This document shows positions 1 through 7,334 of a stretch of 10,464 nucleotides of DNA, one piece after another. The notes below the pieces were generated by a model. It searched no databases. It saw only the letters and a list, made by a program, of their open reading frames with translations, and had not been told where the DNA came from. How positions within the stretch are numbered: the stretch's first letter is position 1; the number at the start of each line of letters is the position of its first letter. The DNA comes from an uncultured Alphaproteobacteria bacterium (lineage in GTDB: Bacteria; Pseudomonadota; Alphaproteobacteria; Rhizobiales; Aestuariivirgaceae): positions 1 through 10,464 of the forward strand of contig CALMLK010000132.1 of the NCBI GenBank assembly GCA_937868035.1, given 5' to 3'. Both the position numbers and the translations under genes were made by a program.

Positions 1-434
1 CGGCTGTCGACGAAGCTGTCATCGACCATGGCGGCGAAATCGAGCACCGACATTTCCGCCATGCCCCCATCCTGGTGGCGGCTGTCGATGTAGGACCGGA
101 ACAGGCCGTAATGTTCGCTGGTGGCCTTTGCCTTGACCACGGTGCTGTCGAGATCGGCGTTGGCCTTGAGAACCCGACGGAAGCCGCGGTCGGCCGTGAA
201 GCTGTTCACCGGCACCCGCACGGAAACGCAGGCCGCGCAGCCCTCGCAGGCCGGGCGGTAGGCGATGTTCTGGCTGCGCCGGAAACCGCCTTGCGACAGT
301 TGCGAATTCAGGCCGCGCGCATCCGGCCCCACAAGATGCGTGAACACCTTTCGCTCCAGCTTGTCGTGGAGGTAGGGGCAGGGACTGGGCGCAGTGATGA
401 AGAACTGCGGAAAATTGCGGCGTTCAATGGTCAT
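1..434 (-). CDS. bpt: Aspartate/glutamate leucyltransferase (bacterial arginyltransferase homologue), 5' part
   Basis: Bpt/ATE-family cytosolic enzymes transfer leucine from Leu-tRNA to N-terminal Asp or Glu of proteins, making them substrates of the N-degron pathway (ClpS/ClpAP). The first 144 residues are visible and run off the left edge; the family is usually about 240-260 residues, so roughly 100 are missing. Family motifs seen are PCPYL near residue 18, [11 protein letters not shown] (27-37), [13 protein letters not shown] (49-61) and the Cys cluster C63, C66, C69 in [11 protein letters not shown], with C19 upstream. The ATG at 434 gives the usual N-terminus just ahead of PQFF and TAPSP. 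No clear Shine-Dalgarno precedes it; a small hairpin (TCTGT/ACAGA, 438-451) lies in the leader. It is divergent from the neighbouring dehydrogenase gene. Identification rests on motif recall and is confident; the substrate preference (Leu versus Arg) is inferred from bacterial members. Confidence 0.93.
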   Translation of the reverse strand, partial: MTIERRNFPQFFITAPSPCPYLHDKLERKVFTHLVGPDARGLNSQLSQGGFRRSQNIAYRPACEGCAACVSVRVPVNSFTADRGFRRVLKANADLDSTVVKAKATSEHYGLFRSYIDSRHQDGGMAEMSVLDFAAMVDDSFVDS

Positions 435-437
435 GGT

Positions 438-451
438 TCTGTTCGGACAGA
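438..451 (-). promoter_or_regulatory. Small hairpin in the bpt leader
   Basis: TCTGT (438-442) and ACAGA (447-451) are perfect 5-bp arms around a 4-nt loop, ending three bases upstream of the bpt start codon on the minus strand. No Shine-Dalgarno is visible there, so the hairpin could influence ribosome access. It is short enough to be chance. Confidence 0.25.
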
Positions 452-452
452 C

Positions 453-481
453 ACTATGTCCCGGGCCAGCCGAAGCTGCAA
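453..481 (-). promoter_or_regulatory. Possible bpt promoter
   Basis: On the minus strand TTGCAG (476-481) and CATAGT (453-458) are separated by 17 bases. The -10 matches four of six sigma-70 consensus positions and the -35 three of six. The implied start of transcription lies about 10 bases before the bpt ATG, giving a very short leader. This is a pattern match only. Confidence 0.3.
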
Positions 482-545
482 GAGTTCTGGAAAAGGAACT
501 GGCCGTGCTCTATTCCCTCGCAAAACCGGAACGAGGAGTGGAACA

Positions 546-1418
546 ATGACGGTGCGTGCGGCATGGCTGGGTCTGGGCGTGATGGGATATCCGATGGCGG
601 GGCATCTTGCCGCCAAGTCGGGGGCAGGCCTCACGGTCTACAACCGGACGGCGGAGAAAGCTGCCCGCTGGGTGGGACAGCACAAGGGTGCTGCTGCTGC
701 GACGCCTGCCGCGGCCGTGAAGGATGCGGATTTCGTGTTTGCCTGCGTCGGCAATGATGACGACCTCCGTTCCGTCACCATCGGACCTGACGGGGCATTC
801 GCGGCGATGAAGCGCGGCAGCATCTTCGTCGATCACACAACGGCCTCGGCCGATGTGGCGCGGGAACTCCATGCGGCGGCCAAGGCCCGGGGCATCGGCT
901 TCGTGGATGCGCCGGTTTCCGGCGGACAGGCGGGCGCGGAAAACGGCGTGCTCACCGTCATGTGCGGTGGTGACGCAGACGACTATGCCAAGGCTGAGCC
1001 ACTGATCATGAGCTTTGCGCGGATGTGCAAACTGCTGGGCGCCCCGGGTTCCGGGCAGCTTGCCAAGATGTGCAACCAGATTGCCATCGCTGGCCTCGTG
1101 GAAGGCCTGGCGGAATGCGTGCATTTCGGCATGAAGGCGGGCCTGGACATGGAGAAGGTCGTGGAGGTGATCTCCAAGGGTGCCGCCGGTTCGTGGCAGA
1201 TGGAGAACCGCCACAAGACCATGATCGCGGGCAAGTTCGATTTCGGCTTCGCGGTGGAATGGATGCGCAAGGATCTGGGCATCTGCCTCAACGAGGCGCG
1301 GCGCAACGGCGCGCACTTGCCAGTCACGGCGCTGGTGGACCAGTTCTATTCGGAAGTGCAGAAGATGGGCGGCAAGCGCTGGGATACGTCCAGCCTGATG
1401 GCGCGGCTGCAGAAATAG
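546..1418 (+). CDS. 3-hydroxyisobutyrate dehydrogenase-family NAD(P)-dependent oxidoreductase
   Basis: A 290-residue beta-hydroxyacid dehydrogenase. The family includes 3-hydroxyisobutyrate dehydrogenase (valine breakdown), tartronate semialdehyde reductase and glyoxylate/succinic semialdehyde reductases; the exact substrate cannot be read from sequence. An N-terminal Rossmann fold carries GLGVMG (residues 9-14). The substrate-binding signature DAPVSGG is at 121-127, and the presumed catalytic Lys is K174 in GSGQLAKMCNQ. The C-terminal half is the all-helical dimerisation domain. Length is typical (about 290-300). The reading frame stays open upstream to position 75, but GAGGAG at 533-538, seven bases before the ATG at 546, and the canonical N-terminus fix this start. 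The gene is divergent from bpt and convergent with hemB, whose stop codon lies only 4 bases past this one. It therefore probably has its own promoter and is not functionally tied to either neighbour. Confidence 0.92.
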   Translation: MTVRAAWLGLGVMGYPMAGHLAAKSGAGLTVYNRTAEKAARWVGQHKGAAAATPAAAVKDADFVFACVGNDDDLRSVTIGPDGAFAAMKRGSIFVDHTTASADVARELHAAAKARGIGFVDAPVSGGQAGAENGVLTVMCGGDADDYAKAEPLIMSFARMCKLLGAPGSGQLAKMCNQIAIAGLVEGLAECVHFGMKAGLDMEKVVEVISKGAAGSWQMENRHKTMIAGKFDFGFAVEWMRKDLGICLNEARRNGAHLPVTALVDQFYSEVQKMGGKRWDTSSLMARLQK

Positions 1419-1422
1419 CGGA

Positions 1423-3296
<1,874 letters not shown>

Positions 3297-3364
3297 TCTT
3301 CCTCACAATGCGGGCAAGAGCAACCTGACGTTAACCATGTCACCGCCTTTGCACCCTGGAGGTT

Positions 3365-3373
3365 TGGTAAAAT
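3365..3373 (+). promoter_or_regulatory. Possible extended -10 promoter for the secreted two-domain protein
   Basis: TGGTAAAAT fits the extended -10 pattern TG-N-TATAAT, with five of six core positions matching. No good -35 lies at the right distance, which extended -10 promoters can tolerate. It would give a leader of about 55 bases. It lies in the 138-base divergent gap 3297-3434; I saw no convincing promoter for the minus-strand gene there. Confidence 0.35.
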
Positions 3374-3434
3374 TTAAGCATGTTGACCGAGACTGCCGCC
3401 AGTTTGTGTGGGTATTTTGTCTTTGGGGTCTGCC

Positions 3435-4265
3435 ATGAAATTTGTCGCCGGTATGTTTGCAAGTCTGCTGATCCTCATGTGGTCCGGGGCACGGGCGGAG
3501 GCCGTCTCGCCTGAGCAGGCGGCAGAGATGCTGGCCCATGCCTGGATGATCGACAACCGCTGCAACGTGCTGGGCAACGACGAGCGCGATGCCCTGACGA
3601 CGCTGGTGGCGCGGGCGGAACTGGCACTTGCCGAGAAGAAATCCGTGACTGCAGCCCGCAATGCCATCGGGCGCGGACGCGCCAGCGGAACGGCCGCACC
3701 CTGCAACGGCGAGAGCGCACAGTCCGTGCGGGATGTTTTCAAGGCGGCGCAATCGGCGACGGCGGGTGCCACACTCGATGCGCCGGCCAGTGCTTCAGCG
3801 CCGACCCCCAAGGCGGCAGTTGTTCCTGCTGTTGCTCCTGCTCCTGTTCCTGCCGCGCCGGCGAGCGTGGCCGATGACGAAGCGCCCGAGACAGTTGCCC
3901 TGGTGTCGATGGAGCCGCTTGGTGAACCTGTGGTGCCAACTGTGCTGCCACGCAAGAAGGTGGCGAAAGCCGTGATCACGGAGCCCCGCACGCCGCAGAA
4001 ACCTGCCAAGGTTGCCATGGTGGCGAAGAAAGGCCGCCCCGCCAAACCTGCGGCGCAGACCACCGCCACGGCCAGCGGCTATGCGGTCACGGCGGAAGCC
4101 TACTACAAGGAATTGCGTTGCCGCACGAAGACCGGCCGCGCCATGAGCGCCATGTACTCGATCGTGCTCCGCCAGCACCGCGCCGCCGTTGCCTCGCAGG
4201 GCAAGGCTGCCGTGCGGGCGTTGCTGCGCGCGGCGGAGGCCCGGGCCGCCCGGGGTTCATGTTGA
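3435..4265 (+). CDS. Secreted protein of unknown function with two similar Cys-x46-Cys domains and a Pro/Ala/Lys linker
   Basis: I do not recognise this 276-residue protein. A signal peptide covers about residues 1-22 (MKFVAGMFASLLILMWSGARA). A helical N-terminal domain follows (about 25-110, with C43 and C90), then a low-complexity linker (about 112-216), Pro/Ala-rich first and Lys-rich towards its end, then a helical C-terminal domain (about 218-276, with C229 and C276). Both cysteine pairs are exactly 47 residues apart. An ungapped alignment of the two segments gives about nine identities in 48 positions, suggesting an internal duplication. The two cysteines of each domain may form a disulfide in the periplasm. 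The frame opens at a GTG at 3408, but the ATG at 3435 gives a clean signal peptide and follows GGGG (3425-3428). It is divergent from the extensin-like gene and upstream of ldtR, which suggests an envelope role by context only. Confidence 0.8.
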   Translation: MKFVAGMFASLLILMWSGARAEAVSPEQAAEMLAHAWMIDNRCNVLGNDERDALTTLVARAELALAEKKSVTAARNAIGRGRASGTAAPCNGESAQSVRDVFKAAQSATAGATLDAPASASAPTPKAAVVPAVAPAPVPAAPASVADDEAPETVALVSMEPLGEPVVPTVLPRKKVAKAVITEPRTPQKPAKVAMVAKKGRPAKPAAQTTATASGYAVTAEAYYKELRCRTKTGRAMSAMYSIVLRQHRAAVASQGKAAVRALLRAAEARAARGSC

Positions 4266-4312
4266 ACGGGAGATGGCAATCGCCAGTCATCTTTGATTCA
4301 TCTCGTTCGAAA

Positions 4313-4344
4313 AGCCCCCGTAAACTGTCAGACAAATCGGGGCT
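4313..4344. repeat. Imperfect inverted repeat after the secreted protein gene
   Basis: AGCCCCCG (4313-4320) and CGGGGCT (4338-4344) can pair with one bulged C around a 17-base loop. The plus strand has A residues instead of a T tract after the stem, so it is a poor intrinsic terminator there; the minus-strand reading has TTTT. It may end the transcript starting near 3380, with low certainty. Confidence 0.35.
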
Positions 4345-4368
4345 AAAAAGAGAAAATGTAATTCCAAA

Positions 4369-4397
4369 TTTACCGAGACTGTTCAGGCCGCTTTAAA
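4369..4397 (+). promoter_or_regulatory. Possible ldtR promoter
   Basis: TTTACC (4369-4374), a 17-base spacer and TTTAAA (4392-4397) each match four of six sigma-70 positions. The predicted start near 4404 gives a leader of about 75 bases. The -10 lies in the middle of the dyad at 4387-4406. Confidence 0.4.
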
Positions 4398-4406
4398 GGG
4401 AGCGGC
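4387..4406. promoter_or_regulatory. Operator-like dyad GCCGCT-N8-AGCGGC over the putative ldtR -10
   Basis: GCCGCT (4387-4392) and AGCGGC (4401-4406) are perfect 6-base arms around an 8-base centre that contains most of the -10. Size and position suit a MarR-type dimer acting on its own promoter. The binding protein is inferred. Confidence 0.4.
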
Positions 4407-4410
4407 AGTA

Positions 4411-4482
4411 ATTTGACCACATCAGGGAAACGGACATTCAAAAGAAGCCGGTCCCGCTGACAAAGGGAATAGGTGGTCAAAT
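4411..4482 (+). promoter_or_regulatory. Perfect 10-base inverted repeat spanning the ldtR leader and covering its start codon
   Basis: ATTTGACCAC (4411-4420) is exactly complementary to GTGGTCAAAT (4473-4482), with 52 bases between. The second arm contains most of the AGGTGG Shine-Dalgarno (4471-4476) and the first two bases of the ATG. In RNA the pair would mask the ribosome site; in DNA the arms could be two inverted operator half-sites. Confidence 0.5.
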
Positions 4483-4996
4483 GAATACGCAAGTGCTGGG
4501 GAACCTGGCGATGCAGCCTGTTGAGGCGAAGCGCCAGAACATCAAACACAAATATCTTGAAGCGCTGACGCTGATCGAGCGCCTGCATCGCCGTCTGCTC
4601 GACGTCATCAAGGACGATTTCGAGCGCACCGGCGAAAAGGAAGTCAATCCGGTCCAGGCATTGCTCCTGTTCAACATCTCGGACGCTGAACTCACGGCAG
4701 GTGAACTGAAGACGCGCGGCCATTACCAGGGCTCCAACGTCTCCTACAACCTGAAGAAGCTCGTGGAAGCGGGCTACGTGAACCACGAACGCTCGGCCAA
4801 CGACAAGCGTTCGGTGCGCATCAGCCTCACGGACAAGGGCCACGAAATCCGCCGCCGCGTGGATGCCCTCTACAATCGCCAGCTTCAGGCTGTCGAGGAA
4901 GTGGTGGGACTTTCGGCCGACGAATTCGAGCGCATCAACAAGGCGCTGACCCGCCTGGAACGCTACTGGACGGACCAGATCCTGTATCGCCTGTAA
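4481..4996 (+). CDS. ldtR: MarR-family transcriptional regulator, LdtR type
   Basis: A 171-residue winged-helix regulator. An N-terminal dimerisation helix spans about 20-48 (HKYLEALTLIERLHRRLLDVI). The helix-turn-helix spans roughly 57-100, with recognition helix GSNVSYNLKKLVEAGYV at 84-100, and the MarR wing is NDKRSVRISLT (107-117). A long C-terminal dimer helix follows. The position directly before an L,D-transpeptidase matches LdtR, described in Liberibacter asiaticus and Sinorhizobium meliloti as a MarR-family activator of ldtP and of osmotic stress tolerance; small aromatic ligands relieve its DNA binding there. The ATG at 4481 follows AGGTGG by four bases. A strong terminator follows at 5022, so it is probably transcribed apart from ldtP. 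Inverted repeats around its promoter and start codon suggest autoregulation. The family call is near certain; the LdtR identity rests on synteny and overall resemblance. Confidence 0.87.
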   Translation: MNTQVLGNLAMQPVEAKRQNIKHKYLEALTLIERLHRRLLDVIKDDFERTGEKEVNPVQALLLFNISDAELTAGELKTRGHYQGSNVSYNLKKLVEAGYVNHERSANDKRSVRISLTDKGHEIRRRVDALYNRQLQAVEEVVGLSADEFERINKALTRLERYWTDQILYRL

Positions 4997-5021
4997 GCGC
5001 CGCAGACATCACGCCAATTTG

Positions 5022-5053
5022 AGGCCCCGGAGGACATCTTCGCGGGGCCTTTT
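5022..5053 (+). terminator. Intrinsic terminator after ldtR
   Basis: AGGCCCCG (5022-5029) and CGGGGCCT (5043-5050) form a perfect 8-bp GC-rich stem with a 13-base loop, followed by a TTTT run (5050-5053). It starts 26 bases past the ldtR stop and should separate ldtR from ldtP transcription. Confidence 0.85.
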
Positions 5054-5109
5054 GCTGTTGCCGAAGTGCATCACTGGAGCGGGAATCTTGCCCCAGCCGG
5101 GAGACAAAA

Positions 5110-5160
5110 GGCAGGATTCGCCTGAGCATTTGGGGCTTTGCCCCGAATCCGCCCTGTTTT
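5110..5160. repeat. Compound stem-loop element upstream of ldtP
   Basis: Outer arms GGATTC (5114-5119) and GAATCC (5145-5150) extend by GGC/GCC with one bulged A. They enclose a tight inner hairpin, GGGGC-TTT-GCCCC (5132-5144). TTTT follows at 5157-5160. It could be a second terminator, an RNA element or a degraded repeat; its function is unknown. Confidence 0.55.
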
Positions 5161-5185
5161 GACCGTCCTAGGGGCGTGTTTTGAC
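5155..5185. promoter_or_regulatory. Direct repeat TGTTTTGAC upstream of ldtP, candidate regulator half-sites
   Basis: Identical 9-base copies start at 5155 and 5177, 22 bases apart (about two helical turns). The core TTTGAC also occurs, inverted, in the ldtR leader. The second copy overlaps the -35 of the putative ldtP promoter. Confidence 0.4.
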
Positions 5186-5209
5186 GGCGGCCACCCCGGA
5201 TGATATGTG
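5181..5209 (+). promoter_or_regulatory. Possible ldtP promoter
   Basis: TTGACG (5181-5186, five of six -35 positions) is followed after 17 bases by TATGTG (5204-5209, three of six). A good -35 with a poor -10 would suit an activated promoter. The leader would be about 40 bases. Confidence 0.45.
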
Positions 5210-5254
5210 ACATCGTGAGCGGTGTGGCGTTTGAATAAGGTAGGCATCTGCAAT

Positions 5255-7282
5255 ATGGCGAATTTCTCTCTGAAGCGGCGGTCCTCCAGGATTCTCGCCA
5301 GTGTGCTGCTCGTGGCCGCGATGTTGCCCGTCGCGCACAGCGTGACGCCGGCGCGGGCCGAGAGCGGGTTCGAGGACCTGATGGCGCGCCTGAGGGCCAA
5401 GAAGTCCAAGGGCAAGCAGCCGCAGGAACAGAATAACACCATCACCAACGCCAACACGGGACATGACGCCACCGTGGGTGGCGGCAAGGCTACGACCGAG
5501 ACCGCTGTCGTCGTCACGCAGAACGTTGCGCCGATGCTTTCGCCATCGGGTGCGGATGAACTGCGCGCGGCTGAGACGCGCTATCGCGCCATCATTGCGC
5601 AAGGCGGCTTCCCCAAGGTGGCGCGCGGCAACCTGAAGAAGGGTGCCAAGGGCAAGAACGTCATCGCCCTGAACCGCCGCCTGTTCGCGGAAGGCTACGT
5701 GCGCCAGGAGGCGACGGACGGGGAATTCGCGGGCATCTATACGTCCGCCACGGAGGACGGCGTGCGCCGCTTCCAGCAGAACATGGGACTTGCCGCCACG
5801 GGCCGTTTCGATGCGGTGACGGCGGATGCCATGAACATTCCGGCGGAGCGCCGCCTCGCGGCCATCAATGCCAACATTCCGCGCCTTCAGGCCTATGCCG
5901 AGGGCCTGGGCAATCGCTACGTTGTCGTCAACATTCCGGCCCAGCAGATCGAAACCGTTTCCGATGGCCGCGTGTTCTCCAAGCACAATGCGATCGTTGG
6001 CCGTCCGGCGCGTCCTTCGCCGGTGGTGATGGCTTCACTGTCGGACATCAACTTCAATCCCTACTGGAATGCGCCTGTCTCGATCGTGGAGAAGGACATC
6101 ATCCCCAAGCTTCGCGGTGGCAATGACATCCTGCGCGAAATGAACATCCGTGTGTTCAAGGGCTTCGGCGGACCGGAAATCGATCCGGACACGATCAATT
6201 GGCGCACCGCCGTTCCGGACGATTATCACTTCCGCCAGGAACCGGGCGAGGGCAACGCCATGGCCACCGCCAAGATCAACTTCCCAAGCCCCTTCGGCGT
6301 CTACATGCACGACACGCCGGAAAAGCAGTTGTTCAATTCCAATAACCGCTTCTTCTCGTCGGGCTGTGTGCGTGTACAGAACATGTCGATGCTGGTGAAC
6401 TGGGTGCTGAACGGCCAGGATGGCATCGGCGAAGCGGAAATTTCCTCGCTCGCGGAAACGCTGGAACGCAAGGACGTGAAGCTGATCGAGCCGCCGCAAC
6501 TGCGCTTCGCATATCTGACGGCGTGGCCGACGACGGGTGGCACGGTCGCTTTCCGCAACGACATTTATGAACTCGACGGCACGGGTTTTGTGGTGGGCCA
6601 GCCGATGCCTGTTGGAGAAACGAGCCCCGACGGCCAGCGCTTCGTGCTGAAGCCGCTGCCGCGCCTCGTGGCCTCGGTCGAGGACGACAACAGCAGCAGC
6701 GGTTTCTTCGGCTTCCGCAAGAAGAGCCTGAAGCCTGGCGAAAAGAGGCCGGTGTCGCTGTTCAACACGAACAAGGATGGCGAGACCGAGCAGACGGGCG
6801 GAACGTTCCTGAAGTCCAATGCGCCGGTGAAGAAGCCGCTGACGGGCAAGCCCGTGAGCAAGTCTGCCGATGCCAAGACCAAGGCGAAGGGCAAGAAGGA
6901 TACACCCGGACTGTTCGACTGGGCAGCGTGGCGCAAGGAACAGGCGGCGCAGGCCAAGGGCGGCAAGCCCAAGAAGATCGTCAAGAAAGACGCCACCACC
7001 GCCAAGACCAAGACGGCGGCCAAGAAGAAACTTCCCGTGGCTGGGGACGAGAAGAAAGTCGCTTCCACCGACAAGGATGCGACCGCGGCAAAGGCCAAGG
7101 CTGCCGACACCACGGCCGCCAAGGCAGCGACCGCCGACAAGAAGGTTCCCGATGCAGCGGCCAAGAAGCCTGCCGCCAAGAAGGTGGAGTGCAAGCCTGG
7201 AGCGGACGGCAAGTTGCCCGACGGTTGCAAGGCGGCTGATGCCAAGAAAAAGCCTGTGGTGCCCGTTACAGCCTCTAACTGA
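5255..7282 (+). CDS. ldtP: Periplasmic L,D-transpeptidase with peptidoglycan-binding domain and Lys/Ala-rich C-terminal tail
   Basis: A YkuD-fold enzyme forming 3-3 or related peptidoglycan links, or attaching proteins to peptidoglycan, in the periplasm. The 675 residues begin with a signal peptide (about 1-36, RRSSRILASVLLVAAML, cleavage probably after ARA). A PG_binding_1-type repeat lies at about 128-195 (VIALNRRLFAEGYV, TEDGVRRFQQNMGL). The catalytic domain covers about 220-415, with H352 in YMHDTPEK and the SSGCVRVQN motif holding nucleophile C371 and R373. From about 490 the sequence is disordered-looking; residues 521-675 contain 39 lysines (25%) with many alanines, interrupted by FDWAAWRKEQ (554-563) and a C646/C658 pair. 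A GTG at 5222 would add 11 residues, but the ATG at 5255 behind AAGGTAGG gives the better signal peptide. It lies downstream of ldtR and its terminator; hemA follows 52 bases later. The enzyme family is certain; the symbol rests on the ldtR context. Confidence 0.92.
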   Translation: MANFSLKRRSSRILASVLLVAAMLPVAHSVTPARAESGFEDLMARLRAKKSKGKQPQEQNNTITNANTGHDATVGGGKATTETAVVVTQNVAPMLSPSGADELRAAETRYRAIIAQGGFPKVARGNLKKGAKGKNVIALNRRLFAEGYVRQEATDGEFAGIYTSATEDGVRRFQQNMGLAATGRFDAVTADAMNIPAERRLAAINANIPRLQAYAEGLGNRYVVVNIPAQQIETVSDGRVFSKHNAIVGRPARPSPVVMASLSDINFNPYWNAPVSIVEKDIIPKLRGGNDILREMNIRVFKGFGGPEIDPDTINWRTAVPDDYHFRQEPGEGNAMATAKINFPSPFGVYMHDTPEKQLFNSNNRFFSSGCVRVQNMSMLVNWVLNGQDGIGEAEISSLAETLERKDVKLIEPPQLRFAYLTAWPTTGGTVAFRNDIYELDGTGFVVGQPMPVGETSPDGQRFVLKPLPRLVASVEDDNSSSGFFGFRKKSLKPGEKRPVSLFNTNKDGETEQTGGTFLKSNAPVKKPLTGKPVSKSADAKTKAKGKKDTPGLFDWAAWRKEQAAQAKGGKPKKIVKKDATTAKTKTAAKKKLPVAGDEKKVASTDKDATAAKAKAADTTAAKAATADKKVPDAAAKKPAAKKVECKPGADGKLPDGCKAADAKKKPVVPVTASN

Positions 7283-7320
7283 GGGACTTGAGCGAGATCA
7301 ATTCCCTCTGCTTCAAAGGG
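7281..7320 (+). promoter_or_regulatory. Alternative hairpins across the ldtP stop and the hemA leader
   Basis: GAGGGA-c-TTGA (7281-7291) can pair with TCAA-t-TCCCTC (7298-7308) around a 6-base loop. CCCT (7304-7307) could instead pair with AGGG (7317-7320), the only Shine-Dalgarno-like stretch before hemA. The two structures exclude each other. The first stem overlaps the ldtP stop codon and lacks a T tract. Confidence 0.35.
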
Positions 7321-7334
7321 CGTAGACATTCGTC

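Larger units (their letters stand above)
4266..4480. promoter_or_regulatory. ldtR upstream region (215 bases, no gene)
   Basis: This gap is AT-richer than its surroundings. In order it holds an imperfect inverted repeat (4313-4344), an AT-rich stretch (4345-4372), a promoter-like pair (4369-4397), a dyad centred on the -10 (4387-4406) and the first arm of a long-range inverted repeat whose second arm overlaps the ldtR start codon. Two TTTGAC half-sites lie here in inverted orientation. No open frame of interest was seen. Confidence 0.6.
4997..5254. promoter_or_regulatory. ldtR-ldtP intergenic region (258 bases, no gene)
   Basis: The gap holds the ldtR terminator (5022-5053), an unassigned stretch, a structured inverted repeat with T tract (5110-5160), a direct repeat TGTTTTGAC (5155-5163 and 5177-5185, start to start 22 bases) and a promoter-like pair (5181-5209). 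The ldtP ribosome site AAGGTAGG is at 5237-5244. Confidence 0.6.

Noticed and set aside
483..500. Inverted repeat AGTTC/GAACT between bpt and the dehydrogenase gene
   Set aside because: Arms of five bases are expected by chance and it fits no promoter or terminator.
75..545. Upstream extension of the dehydrogenase frame, adding 157 residues
   Set aside because: It runs antisense through bpt, has no matching family sequence, and the GAGGAG site plus Rossmann N-terminus place the start at 546.
3383..3388. TTGACC as a -35 for the secreted protein gene
   Set aside because: No acceptable -10 lies 16-18 bases downstream (GTGTGG at 17); the extended -10 at 3365-3373 is a better candidate.
3374..4069. 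Minus-strand frame of 231 codons opposite the secreted protein gene
   Set aside because: Its Ala/Thr/Ser/Gly-rich composition mirrors the low-complexity Pro/Ala/Lys linker on the other strand; there is no start context or domain.
5222..5254. GTG start for ldtP, 11 codons upstream
   Set aside because: It has no good ribosome site and would put extra residues, including a Cys, before the positively charged n-region; ATG 5255 is better placed behind AAGGTAGG.
6565..7329. Minus-strand frame of 254 codons opposite the ldtP tail
   Set aside because: Lys/Ala-rich AAG/GCC codons read backwards give Leu/Gly/Ala codons and few stops, which explains the open frame; it looks hydrophobic only for that reason.
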